Shown here piece by piece: positions 46,500 through 59,444 of a stretch of 64,000 bases of DNA. The notes under the pieces are model-generated. The model did no database searches. It was not told the DNA's origin and was given only the letters and a program-made list of their open reading frames with translations. Source of the stretch: Anarhynchus alexandrinus (Eukaryota > Chordata > Aves > Charadriiformes > Charadriidae); contig VUYV01000011.1 in NCBI GenBank assembly GCA_008711295.1, forward strand, positions 3,289,029 through 3,353,028. The letters are read 5' to 3'. Made by a program: the position numbers and the translations under genes. The stretch's first letter is position 1. Each line of letters begins with the position of its first letter.

Positions 46500-49400
46500 C
46501 TTCATCTACCGCACAGCATTTTAAACAGCACCACTCAGAGCAAATAAACAAATAGGCCCGATTTTCAGAGGCTGGATATTCACAGCAGGCTGGATATCAC
46601 AAAGCGGTCAAACTCCTGAGGCTTCAGAGAGGATTTAAGAGGACTGTGGTGTGCTCAAAATTTGCAAAAATTTGACCAATAATTAAGCAGTTTAAAGGAC
46701 GTAAACCTTAAAGCTCAGCTCTCAAGTGATATCCCAAATACAGGTCTTATATCAGAGAAAGAAAAATCTTGTGTCAGGCATACCGAGGTATAAAATGGTA
46801 CCAAACTGGTACATCTAAAAGGAAGAGGAAAGGCATACAAATTCACTAAGGCAAGACCTAAAACCTGCCTAGTTTTCTTAGCTTCTTGAACACTAAGGTA
46901 CATGCAGACCAGCCACCTTGATTTTTCCTCCTTTCCATTAGCGAGAGATAAGATTGGCAAGATGGCTATAAATTGCTTTTATGGATTTTACAGATAGGGG
47001 CCTTTTCACTTTTTAGATTTTATAACTAGAGTTGCAATTTAGATTTCAGCTATGGCTTCATAAAAGAAATCTAGGATTGCCCATTTGACCCCTAAGCAAA
47101 TCAATCCTAATCCTATAATATAATTCTCTTCCACAGGATTGAGCACCCTTTCACCCCCGAGGCGGTCCCACCAGGTCAGGATTAAACCACCGCACACTTG
47201 CTTATCCCAGTGGTGCCACTGCAGTATACCTGTTGTATGGCTTAGGGATGGACTTTCTCTGCCAGGACAATTGTCAGTGGGATCAGCCGGGATGTACAGT
47301 GCATGTGGGGACAGATGTGATGAAGCAGGGACAGAGCGAGCTCTAACACATACACAGCACAGCCACAGTGAGGAGCTGGACCTGGTGGATGTCGTCTGAC
47401 TTGGTACTAACACCTCCCTCAAAACAGGTTTTTCCTGCAGTAACCATTTCTGGTGCTTATCTATCCTAACCTCCAGAAGTTATTTCCAAAATATTTGGCT
47501 AAAATATTCGACTGAAGGTAGTTGCCTCTTCCTTGCTGCTGAAGGACAGGGAATTGCTCTGCGCTTTCTCACAGCCTTCAACAAGGAACACTTTACCTCC
47601 CTTCACCTCCTCAAAGGAAGTTAATCCTCCTCTTTCTACAGTTTTCTCACTGGAAATGGCACCCATTGCCTCATTGTTCTTCTTCATCTCCTCTGGGCTC
47701 TAGTAAGTGTTTCCACACCCTTCTCTAAGTTTGCTGGTCAACACTGGACATGTTATCCCAGTTCAGCCCCCATCACTGAGGGGAAAGACTGCCCCAGCGC
47801 AGCTCTGGGACTTCTGCCAATTCCCTTGAGAATAAAATTTCATCCTATGCAGCAGGATGACACCACTTCTTGATGAGTTTGCCTCCCAGATCCCCACTGC
47901 ACTGTTATCTGCACCCACAAACTCTTTCCAAGAACACTGTTGTGCTGTTGTCTCTACTGAGTCGCATTTGCCAATTCCAAATTACTTCTCAAATTTTATC
48001 ATCAACATCATTTTGAGTTTCTATCAAGTAAAGCGCTTCCAGGTCTGGTCCGCTGGTACAACAGATACCATACTTACCTTTCTCCAGATTTCACCCAAAC
48101 GAAATTACTCCCTTCAAACAACAGTACGAACTTATACCTGTGTCAGACATTAAACCACTAAAAAAACCCAAACAGGCAGGCATTTTTCAGATAATCTTCT
48201 TTACAAATATAGCTATTGATACAGTTGTTAATTATCAGTTTTTAAGGTCACTTAAAAAAATCAGTTTCCCAAAAAAATCATCTCAGTAAGATCTCCAGCA
48301 GTCACACCTTTATCTTTGTTTTAGAGCTTAGCTGTTCAGGCTGAGATCACTACCACAGGCAGAGGGGTGCTGCAGGCACTTGATCAACTGAGAGATTTTT
48401 TTTCAGGCCAATTTGTTGCTTTTAAAATGAGTTATTGCATCTCACATAAAAACAAATATTCCTTTAACGTCACTCTTGATACCAATTCTAAAGGCTGCTC
48501 TTAGCCGCTTTCCTCGATAACCACTAATGAAAAAGCAGCAGCCTCTTGGCCTGGATGGAGTCCAGGATCTGAGCAAAGTTTCATAAAGGAATTAGGAATT
48601 GCTGTACCATGTTAAGTCAGTTAAAGGATTGAAGACATGGGCATATAACCAGTTACTTAACTAATTACCCCCCAACAAGTGAGCCACAGTAATTGGTGAT
48701 GGCCAAGCTCGCAGACTGCTGAAACGCGCAGTTAAACGCTGTATCTTCCCTCATCATGGAGGTGAATCTATTCCTGAGGGAAGCTTTGTTAGCAACATTC
48801 ATTTCAGAAGCTTCACCGCATCAAGAGCCTGCCCTAAGTGGCGTCTTAATTATCACACAAAGGATAATCAATACAGAAAGATCGTGACAAGTAGGCTACT
48901 TCACCAAATAACTCAAATATTTTAAGACTCCCCAGAAGAAGAGGCAAAACATAAAGGAGCTTACTGGCTACTTCTTCTCAGCAGCTATTTCAGAGCTACC
49001 CTGATGCTGTCAGATGCAGCACTGCGGTTTTTACACTCCTGGTGCATCGGTGAGGAAAGCACAAGCCGAGTGCCTGGCTCCTCACATCCACAATGGATCC
49101 ATCCGATCTTGGACACTGTCAGCTTGGGAAGGCATTTGGGGAGAAGACAGAGCAAATACTTTTGCAGCAGAGGTTCCAGTAAGGACAACTGGGAGGGTCC
49201 CACTGGGGATGGATGCCCAACTGGCAGCTGCTTCGGGAACACGGAGCTGTAGCAGCGAGCATCTGCCCAGCAATGCCATCAGCGACGAGCTCCTACCCAC
49301 GTCTCGTAAGACCCAAGTGTTTAATTGAAGCTAAGCTGTAATTTGAATGTTCACCTTCTGAGATCTCCAGTAAGGGCAGAAATGCCATATCGGATCTCAT

Positions 49401-50689
49401 CTTCACACAGAAAGAGGAGTTAAAGAATAAAAATAGTAGCAGCCAGGTGCTCCAGTTCCTCAACTTGATTGCATTTGGCATGTGAAATACAGTAAGTTCA
49501 AAACAGTAATTACAGAATAATGCATATGATAAAAAGACCCAACTCACAAAAATGAAAGCAATTACAGGCGAAATTAGCTGGGAAAGAGAATTAATGGAAA
49601 AATATGACTGATGAGGGAGATATTTTACCAGATGTCAGAAAAGTGACAATTAAAGAAAAAAAGTCTGCTGAGAAAAAAAGGCACTTGTTTCATAAAAATA
49701 AATTAAATCAGCTAAAATCCAAAATTATATGAAAAAGTGGTTTAAAGGAATTTGATAGAATTATTTAATAATTTTATAATCAGGAATTGTTTTTAAAAGA
49801 TGATAGAGAATAGTGCACGTTCTATCAGTCAGGTCCATTAATGGATGTAAGTGGCTGAGCTGGCAAGGAAGAAACCAGCAGCCACGAGGATATTCATGAT
49901 GTTTTCCAGTTATTACACTCTACGGAACAGACGCCTCTGTGTTTGGGAGGAAGTTAGCTGAAGCATCCATAGGGTCACTGGATGGACAGATGCATGTCCA
50001 GGCACATCCCCCTAAGAGAGCCACAGGGCATTAAGTGAAATGGGAGAACACATTAATTCGTAAATGTAATCACTAGGAAGAATTAATAAATAAACAAGAG
50101 GCACTGGGAAGGCTGGCAGAAGACAGCAGAGGGAGAGCAGACTCCAAGGACAGAAACTTGGTATATCCTGAAGAAAATACCCCCTAATAAATAAACTCCA
50201 TGGAGAAGGGAAACCTACCCAATTGAAGAATATTAACAAGCAGTAATGAAAAGTAAATTTAGTATAGATGTGAAAGCAGCCAGCATGAAAAACTGAGTCA
50301 TTGCAGAGGACTGGGATTATTACATGATGATTTGGATGATGACAGTCTCTGTGACTGTGTATGATGTATGATGATTACACCTGAAATGCTATATGCTCAA
50401 TACAGCAATTTCCAGTCCAGTCTATACTTATGAGTGGAAGATCTGTAAGAATATTTAATAAGTAGAATTGTTTCTGAAGTCAACCGAGGCAGGCTAAATC
50501 TATATCATCCAGCTAATGATCTCCCACCCAAGATAAAGTCCTGCTGGGTCGTGCATCGTATTTCAGATTCCACAGAATCAGATTAAAGACAGATATTTTC
50601 CAACATGGTGAATATTTTAGCTTTTCACTGGTCTTTGCTCTTGAAAATTACAGAAACACTTGTTAGAAAACAGCATTTCTACAATTTGA
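46500..50689. other. Non-coding DNA, no gene recognised
   Basis: About 4.2 kb of mostly AT-leaning sequence. The overlapping plus and minus frames at 47039-47422 and 49004-49328 are mirror frames in local GC-rich patches. The stretch around 48,640-48,790 (TTAACTAATTACC, CAGTAATTGGTGATGG, AAACGCGCAG) is compact and rich in TAATT homeodomain-type words and could be a conserved element, but nothing in the single sequence proves it. Confidence 0.55.
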
Positions 50690-50870
50690 ATTCACAAGCC
50701 ATTAAGCTGAAGCGCTGTTCCCTGGCTGCACTCTAATTGCCATGCAGAAAACATTTCAGGGTGCAGATTTAAATATTAACAGCCTTTTAAAGCGTATTCA
50801 AACAGTAAAATATTTACAAGCAAGCGATGATTTTAAAGTGTATTACACAACATTGAAAGACAAAATTCAG
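50690..50870. promoter_or_regulatory. Possible conserved non-coding element (enhancer-like)
   Basis: An AT-rich block with homeodomain-type TAATTG (50734-50739), ATTTAAATATTAA (50768-50780), and a near-palindromic pair of forkhead words, GTAAAATATTTAC (50805-50817). Dense homeobox and FOX words in complex, non-repetitive AT-rich DNA are typical of vertebrate developmental enhancers. There is no coding frame across it. Conservation cannot be judged from one sequence. Confidence 0.2.
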
Positions 50871-52623
50871 AGACCTGTTGGAGAGAGGTGCCTGTCACAG
50901 GGGGAAACCCAGCTGTAGCCAGTAAGCAGTAACTTTGCCTTAGCTCCTCTTTAAGGTTTAATATAATGAACACAGGGCCAACCAAACGTGCCCTGAGCAA
51001 CACCTACTATCCACAAATCTGCTCAACACACCTTTACCCTGAATGCAGATAAACCGAGACACCCAAAAGAAGCTCTTGTCCACTGTATCTGTACAAACTT
51101 CCCACTATTCCCCCAGTCAGAATGACCACCCTTGATTGAAAGAGAAGAACTCTGGGGCGAAATGTTAACAGATCACTTCTCTGCCTTTTAAATGTACACC
51201 TGCTGTCCTGAACCCACAGCACAACTTGAGGTCGCCCGGGTAAACTCCAGTGACATATCCACTAGGAAGCTGTTGAGAACACAAACTCCTTTCACAGACT
51301 GTCAGCATTCTCCACTTGGTCGTGACGGAGTTCAGTGTTAAGCACTGACTGTATCTCAGCATCTGCCATTATTCTGAAGAATAGGCAGCAAATGAGAACA
51401 AGTGACGATGGCTACTTGTATGCTTAATTTTCAGTGGAAATGACAGCAATTACTGTGTGGTAGCTCAAAAGGATAAAAATACGTACAAGAATGGGAACTA
51501 ACTGCAGATAGTCAGACCACTGCCTGCTGCAGCCATCAGATAATCATAGAAGTAGGAAACAAGAGAGGAAAAAAGCTTATAGCAAAGCCGTATCAGTCAC
51601 TGAAGAGAGACAAGTGCTGCAAAATATCTGTGTTAGATAAGAATCAGCAGAAGTAATTCCTGTATCAGAAAGGCACCCCATTTCTGTAGAGATACAAACA
51701 CACTGGGCTTAAATTAGCAATACATGAAATTTAGCAGAAAGTTTTTTCTGCCGCTAATTTTTGGTTGGGAAAGATGTCCAGTGGAGCTTATATCCCAAAT
51801 GCCCAATAATTACACAGGCAAAAATCAAAGTCAGGCAGCACACACCCAGATTACCTAAAAGTATCTAGAATTAATTAGGACAGCAGCCATTTTCCTTCTA
51901 TTTAGTGGAATGCAGAAATAAAACATTTTGATCAGACTACAAAAATTAGTGATGTCTACCTAGCAAATCCCTTCTTCCCTGCAAAGGAGGAACTTTACAG
52001 CTGAGCCCTGTCCCAGCTGAATTCAGTGACAAGATTTCCACTGATTTGTACGAGACCAGGAGTGGATCTTCCCTCACTATGGGTCTGGAACGGAGGAGCC
52101 CAACCAGAGCATGGACTGCTCTTTCAACATAGCACAAGCAACACAACTTTAGCAAAAGCTCACCAGTATATCCACAGCACTGGCATGAACCATATTTCTA
52201 GAGGACTTCTGTGTCTCTCAAGCGATGCAATAGCTTTTAGATTTGGCACTGCTGAGTTTTACTATTAGATGGGAGCAGTGCTGTGTGCTGAACTTGGGTG
52301 ACCAAGAAGAGGTCACGAGAACCTGCGATTGTGTTCAGCAGGGACCGGAGAAGGAGGACATCCCACAAGGACAGGGATGACTGATGGGTTACAAGGGCAG
52401 CTGAACACAGCAGCCAGCGAGACCTGGGGACGGCAGACAGCCAGCACCCAGCCACCCTTCCCTGCAGCACTCCACATTTATTTCCTTCAGAGATTTCCAC
52501 ACAGCTTTCGAGGCTTTTAATATTCATCAGCCTGTCCAGAACTGGCACCGAATTTCCTGGGCTTTGTGCAAACCTGTTGCAGCTGGTCAGGAGTCTGTGA
52601 TAATCCGTGAGTCGAGACTCTGC
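50871..52623. other. Non-coding DNA, no gene recognised
   Basis: No recognised gene or repeat. A 133-codon minus-strand frame (52237-52638) has no domain. Confidence 0.55.
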
Positions 52624-52683
52624 CTGCAGACACAGCATGTACCCAGGGGCTTTCTGCAGATACAGCGTGTACCCGGGGGCTTT
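52624..52683 (+). repeat. 30-bp tandem duplication
   Basis: Two 30-bp units (52624-52653 and 52654-52683) differ at three positions. Each starts CTGCAGA and ends GGGGCTTT. Because 30 is a multiple of three, the duplication translates as a repeated decapeptide in every frame (for example ESPRVHAVSA and ESPWVHAVSA on the minus strand). A much weaker partial copy may lie near 52,713-52,746. Confidence 0.92.
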
Positions 52684-55600
52684 CCCTGCACTTGCAATTC
52701 ATGCTTATACACTGGATGCCCTGTACCCACGGCATAATGCTTTCTGCACATCGACGCAACAGTTATCCAGATGTCAAAAAAAAAGTATGTTCTGTCCTCT
52801 TCTACCTTCTGCCCTTTCCTTCCCGTGCCTCAGCCTGGTTGTCTCATGGTTAAATGGGTGCATTGAAGAATACCTTAACAACTGCACAACTGTATATAAG
52901 CACCACCACAGAGAGCACGCAGTCCATACTGCATCTCATGGCGTGCTCCTCTCCTGCCACTCAATGAGCTCATTAGGTAAACATAAAACAGGACTACACA
53001 TAATAATTTTTCTTCTGCTCTATGAACTCTAAGCAATTTAAATACAATTGCAGTGACTCTGATTATTCTTCTGTTTATACAGTGCTGGCCCGTCCCAGCA
53101 TGGATATTAAACAATAAATGATAAAACAAATGAAGCCAGTCCTAGCCAGGGAATAAACACCTTCTGGGTACTGGTCAAAACCAGAGTATTTGTGCACCTA
53201 AACCACATGTTCCCGACTTAAACATGCTGCAATCGTGCAGCTCCCATTCCCTTTCAGCAGAGGATCAAGAGGTCAGAGCTCCTGACATTTGGCTCTCCAG
53301 TCACCCCTTTGGCTGTCCAACTTAAGTACCTGCCACATTTAAGACTTCTAGACAGAGTGAGCAATGCATTTCACTTGGGATCTCAAAATCTGCGTGCTGT
53401 GGTCTGATTTCAATCCTGCTTATGCAAAACCAAACAAAGACTACTCCACAGAAATTGGTGGCATTTTAGGCAGACATCAAGCAGGCACCCACTAAGCAAG
53501 GAGGTTTCAGGAAAGGGAGACAGCCCGGGAGGATGCCACCGCCCCACTGCTTGGCTTAGACAAGGCAGCATCATGCAAGTGATGCTCCAGGTCACAGCAA
53601 GAGAGGAAATCAAGCAGTGTGATGGGCTGTATGCAAGCAAGGTGCAGAGCAGCTCCCAGGTGATACCTGTTTCAGTGAGCAGCAGCAGCAAGAAACGCCT
53701 CTCACCCGCAGTGGGCAGCACTGCCCTGGGCTGATGGCAGGTGCTCCAGGGCCAACCTGCTCCAGCTCTGCTCGGACCTCCACAACCTCCTCATCAGCCC
53801 CATCGGCTCCAATTAGTTGACAAGATCCCTCACAGCAGCACAGCACAAAACTCATCACCTCCAAGTCTTCAGCTGTTGAAGTTAACATTAAGAAAATGCT
53901 GGGATGCCCAGCTCTGCACTGCCGGTGGGATTCACATGTCTATGAGGATGTCAAAGATAGCAATACATCCAAGCACAGTTTTGTGGTGATGTATCACGCA
54001 TCTCTACGATTGAAGAAGCACTTCAGAGGACAAGTAGAGGTGCATGCAAGCATCCATTTTGTGACTGCAAATACCTCCTCTTTCCAACATACGGTAATGG
54101 CAAGAACAAGGATGGGGAGTACGGCAGGAATGAGGGAGCCTGAAACCCTAGAAAGTGGGCAATGTCAAGTATTTAGGAGGGTACTTCTGCATCGAGAGGC
54201 AGGAAGCCTGCCTGCAACCTTGCCCTGCATGGGATGCCAGTATACAGACTGGGTCTTCTAGTAAATAACAGGAAGCCAAGTATATGGGTATCTGCAGGAT
54301 GTTCAAAGGCCTAACAGTAGACTAGGAGCTTTATATATAATACTGAAATGCCTTCGTTGAAGGTGGAAAGGAACAGGTTCTTTTTGTGAGGCTTCAGTCT
54401 CGTGATAGTGCCATAGTATTTAAAAAGAAATCTTTCTTTTGGCAGAGGAGATACTTGAGCAGGACAGGTCCTTCAGCTTTTCTGTAGGAAAGATGATGAC
54501 AATCTGGGAACCTGCACCGCCTGTCTGTGTGCCATTCACCTGAGGGATGCTGCATACCCCTACCCGCAGTACTGCTGCTGCGCATCACTCCAGAAACAGC
54601 ACTACACTTGGGAGGAATAAAAAGTGAAATATTTTTGCAAATATGTGAAATCTACTTAGGTTTCTAATAAAGGAAGATCTGGAAATCTGTTAGACACTGG
54701 TAAAAATGATGAAATAGTTCATAATACCTTATTATGTCCTAAAACAAAAAAAGGCTTGTTACTCTACTGAAAAAAAAATGGAAAAAAGATTGTATTAGCA
54801 CTCCAATAGGCAGTGTTACAGATAACACCACTGCACTCAAGAAAAGTCACCCAATTGCAGGCTTTACAATGAAAACATGCCCTGAAGGATAACAGCAATT
54901 GCGCTTGCTAGAATCATAAAATCTGTCAGCTAAAATCATCATATGATAAACTAGAAATAAAAGCATTATTCCAGCAAAGATGGGTTCATTTACTACAGTG
55001 TTTATGCAGTATAGCTCCCTGTTTGCACTGGGCTACTTTAAAAGTGGTCGTCCAACCACAGCTCTACAGTTCACACGACAGCTATACCAACTCCTTCCCA
55101 TTCACTTCAGGTTGGGTTGCAAAACCATTGGTCATGATGTTTACGTGACTTGGCTCATTAACGGGATGGGGTCAGCTTGCTGCACAGATATATAATCCAC
55201 CATCTAATGAGCTGTACAGAATGTGGCCCTCACGGTTATATGTTCAGTTCTTGATAACAACACAGCTCCCCAAATACTCTGGAAAGAACACCACAATGCA
55301 CCCTTCCCTGTAGATGTAGTAGTACTTTGAAGGACCAGGAGCCTTGAAAGGACTCTGATGGAAGAAGGCTGGAAATGATATTAAAAGCACTTAACCCTTC
55401 CCACCACATACTGGAGACTCACGCCACAAACTGTTCTCTGACTGGGGAATACTTATGCACTTCACATGCCATCAATGCCGTATTTAGTAGACGTAACACC
55501 CTCAAATGGTGTTTATTACCTACCCAGGCACTAACCATATTGCCTTTTCATAGGGAGGGCAAAACATCATGGTCAGAAACATTTTGCTCTCCTGGACCTG

Positions 55601-58600
55601 AAGGGGCACTCGCTCCTGGGTACCTGGCGCCGGCAGAGCAGGGAACGCGCAACACAGCCCCATCGAACACGAGACCAGCCTTTCGTGACTGAGATCTTGC
55701 ACACCAACCAGGCGGAGGTTACAGACAGTAACGTGCAAAGCTGCATCCTAACCCGAGCAGCTGCGAAACACTATCTGATTCCGTTCAGATTCGCCTCCTG
55801 AAGGCCCCAGGGCTCCTAGGAGATAACACATCTCACGGAAGGGAAACACTAGAGAGCTCAGCTCTGCACGTCGATGCATTGCTAACTCCCTGAGCACTAC
55901 GTGTATATGGTAGATATCACACTCGGTATCATGCTCCAAGAGTGTATCCTCACTGCAGCGCTGGCTGTTTTCTAGTTGGAGTTGCTTTTCTGAAGTCACT
56001 TTTACATACCAAAACCATTTTTTGTGTATGATTCAGAAACATGCTATAGTAATAGAGGGGAGACAGGGAGTCTGCCCAGCTCCGTTCAGTTTTATCTCTA
56101 CCAGCTGCTGTACAAAGCACAAGCAATTCAGGAATCATGGCAAAAACATTTTTCTAAACGGTCCTATGGTCTATTGAGAGGGACGGAAGTTTATTACCAT
56201 CAATGACTCACTCCCTGCTGAAGTTTTTTCCTGGACGAACTGCGTTCTGCGCTATTATGTTCCAGTAACAATAAATTAATAATAGGCGAGGGAATTCGTA
56301 GTTTGCCTCACAAAAATGTAACCAAAGCAAGGAAAATATGGAATATGCTATAGAGATTAAGTGAAATATTTCATTCCTCCCCCTCCAATGCACAAGAATT
56401 ATAGCCCTTCATAACAAATTTCTGTCTTTCTTTGTCACAAGACATGCACAAACAAAGTATTGAAAAGGAATTGTGTTTATACCAAGTGTAACTTAAAAAA
56501 AAAAACATTTTTTTCCTCTGTCAGTTCCTGTAGTAAGTGCAGAAAATTTGCTTCGCCCAACACAGCTGAAAAAGTCAGAAGGGATCTTAGGATACTTGGG
56601 ATCAATTCCTGACCCTACCAAGCTTCCTCTGTGATCCCTGACAAATCATTTCAGCTCCCTCTGCCTCTTCCCCAACCTGTAAGTTAGGAACGACACTTTC
56701 ACCTCAGCAGAAAGCTATGAAAATAGCCTCTGTTAATGATTTTTAGGGCCACATTTAGCTACAGGGAGGCAGGAAACACCTTCTTAAACCCATCAGCACC
56801 GATTAGCCAGATTGCTACGTGGAGTAAGAAGTTGACTTCACCTTTGCATTAAAAAACAGGTTCACTCTCCTGGTTCCTATGCCATTGGCTGTCCTTGAAT
56901 TTCATGCTATACATGTAGGATTTCCACACCATCATGCTGGACGGTTTTGGTTTTTTTCAAATATGCAGCAATGTGGGGAGCTCTGCAGAGTATCTCCCAA
57001 TTTGTAAAAATAAAACCTACTTTAACAGCTGGCTCATACTGGAAACCATAGAGTTTCATACTACACTAGCAAGGAACTTCTGTTCACAGAAGAAAAAAAA
57101 AAGAAAGAAAAGCTTTTAAATCTGGAAAAGATACTTTAAGCTTTATGCCCATCCACATCTGAGTCTGTCAAAACAAGGCTTCCCCCAAAACTGGCTCACT
57201 CCTAAACTCTAACAACATTTTGTCTCTCCCATCTATATTCTTCATCCATCCTATGATCCATTCCTACCAGCATCTTAACACCAATGCAATCATGAGCGTG
57301 CATACGCTCTCCCACTCTTGTGGAAGCAGTCCCTGTTTCACAGGTTCAGCCCTGGGGACATCAGTCCACCAGCCTGTGGCCACCACAGGGTTGCCTGGAA
57401 GATACCTCCCACTCAGCCTGCGCAGGAAGAGATATATCTATTTACTGCCATTGAGATATGACCCACATGCAGCCTATTTACAGGAACAATCAAGATTCAA
57501 TAAAGTAACTTCAAAATATGCCAGATGTTAGGCTCTGTGTTTAAAGAGAGAGCAAAGCAATCTGAAGGCATCTGTAATTATTGCTCACTCTGGAAGTAGG
57601 AGTTTTAAAGGGAACGGTGGGTGGAAAGGGGGAATAAACTCTTGTGGTTCCGACTGTCAATAAGAGCAAGTGTTAGTAATGGAAAGATTAAAAAAGGAGC
57701 AAATTTACAAAAGGTCATCCCACCCATCTGAGTAAGCAGGCAAAAGCAAAGAGCTTGGCTGCTCCAAAATGGTGTGGGACATGCAGTCTGAACAGGGCTG
57801 GGGAGCTCCTCAAAACACCCTCTGCTGCCCCCCTTCCCAGACCCAGGAGGGCTCCCACATGGCTCCATCCCCCAAGCACAGAACATGAGCTAATCGCAGC
57901 AATTCTGAGAAAACCCACCAATTTAACAAGTGACGAACAGACAGAGTGTCTCAGATGAGCTCTGGCTGCCCCCATCCAATCTTAATTCATTCAAGAAGAA
58001 ATCTTGGAGTGGCAATGTGGCTGAAACCCTGGACGGGCAGCTGCAGCACTCACAGCAATGCCTCAGGATCCCCTAGTTAGGTTAAGAGCCAGGGAGCAAG
58101 TTCTTCTGCGTCTTCTCCTGTTCCCAACATGTGAACCTGGACTTGTTCTCTTGGAGCAGGTATAATTCAAATATGCGCTTAAATGCTTTGTTAAATAGGG
58201 GTGGATTGCTGAACTCAATCCAGAATCTACAAAGCACCTTGAGCAGGAATACAAGTTATTATAGCGACTCCTTAAAAAAAAAAAAATGCTGTGCGAAAAG
58301 GAAACGTTTCTTCACGGCAATGCAGATTTCCATTGTCTAAGAGTCATCATTAGGACATGAAAATGGTCTGTAAAACATTTCAGATGGCATGGAAATAATT
58401 TAGACTGTGCATAAAACTCCATTTATGGAACTTTGGTTAGAAGACTATGAAATGATAAATGTCTACCTATAGAAGCAAAATTACCTACCAAATTTATGAA
58501 CAAATTTAATAAAGGCAGCTGCAATTAAAACCAAGTTTATTGATACTGCAAAAATTCTTGGGAGGACACAGAATTTGTCTGGTATCTGAACTCGTCATTA

Positions 58601-59240
58601 GTGCTTTACTGAACAAATAAAAAAAAGGCTATTTCAGTGATGAATGCATATCCATGTATCATCATATTCTAAGTGTGTTTAGCATCTGCCATACAATATT
58701 ATGATGCAATGCAATTCCAACAAAGAGAACAAATAAAAGTGTTTTAACAGTGGAAGACATGGAAATAAGAAAGAGCCCTCTCACCACCAGCAGCTGAGCA
58801 AAAGAAGGTTCTTATACCACCAGTGAAGGGAGAAAGATAGCATTACAGAAGTCTAAATAAATAGTTCAGCATAAGGGACAATAATTTAACTTAAAAAATC
58901 CTATATAGAAATGAAATGCACATGTTTAATTTTTTTTCTGCTTTTGTCAAAAGTAAATAGTAACCAGACCTCAAATACATAGAACAGCCCAGCTCACCAA
59001 ACCCTAATTCCCAGCACACCTTCAGGAGGAGCTCGGAGATCTCATTCCCCCTCTTTTGCCAAGGATGGAGGGATGTCATGTCAGACCACAGCAAGTTGTA
59101 CATTTGAAAGGCTTACAAATTCGCACCATTTGTTATGAAATTTTCAGTTACTGAAAAACTGATGCTGGTAGAGGAAGAGAGAGCACATTAAGGACAATAT
59201 AACATGCAAAAAGGGCTGCTCTGTGTTCCTTTCCGCAGGA
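52684..59240. other. Non-coding DNA, no gene recognised; may hold 3' UTR at right end
   Basis: About 6.5 kb without a recognised gene. Frames reach about 121 codons (plus 53896-54261) but lack domains. If the minus-strand exon at 59241-59444 is real, its 3' untranslated region would run leftward from 59,240; an AATAAA signal on the minus strand (TTTATT at 58537-58542 on the plus strand) would give a 3' UTR of about 0.7 kb. An A-rich tract lies at 57092-57111. Confidence 0.45.
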
Positions 59241-59444
59241 TCAAATCACCGTGAGCAGCAGGATGAGGACAGCTATGGAGAGGAGGAGGAAGGAGGGCAG
59301 CAATAGGGAGGTGCTGGGCAGGTCCACAGCACCAGCTTCTTCACGGCCATGGCATGAGGATCCCTCATCAAAGGTGCCCACAAGCACCTGACCAGCAAGG
59401 GACAGCAGCTCCTCCTGGAAGAGCCTGTAGAATGACCTTATGCC
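59241..59444 (-). CDS. Candidate terminal coding exon; hydrophobic GPI-signal-like C-terminus
   Basis: On the minus strand a C/T-rich tract ends in TTCTATAG (59,452-59,445), a good 3' splice site, and the sequence after it stays open from 59444 for 67 codons to a TGA at 59243-59241. The exon has no Met, so an ATG-based search would miss it. The reading frame begins GIRSFYRLFQEELLSLAGQ, continues through an acidic, polar segment (GTFDEGSSCHGREEAGA), and ends in about 22 hydrophobic residues (SLLLPSFLLLSIAVLILLL) with only TVI after them. Small residues followed by a hydrophobic C-terminus are the layout of a GPI-anchor signal; a tail-anchored membrane protein is the alternative. I cannot assign a family, and no upstream exon could be linked between 59.5 and 64 kb. 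C/T-rich DNA often encodes Leu/Ser/Phe runs, and 67 open codons alone are not rare, so this may be chance. Confidence 0.3.
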   Translation of the reverse strand, partial: GIRSFYRLFQEELLSLAGQVLVGTFDEGSSCHGREEAGAVDLPSTSLLLPSFLLLSIAVLILLLTVI

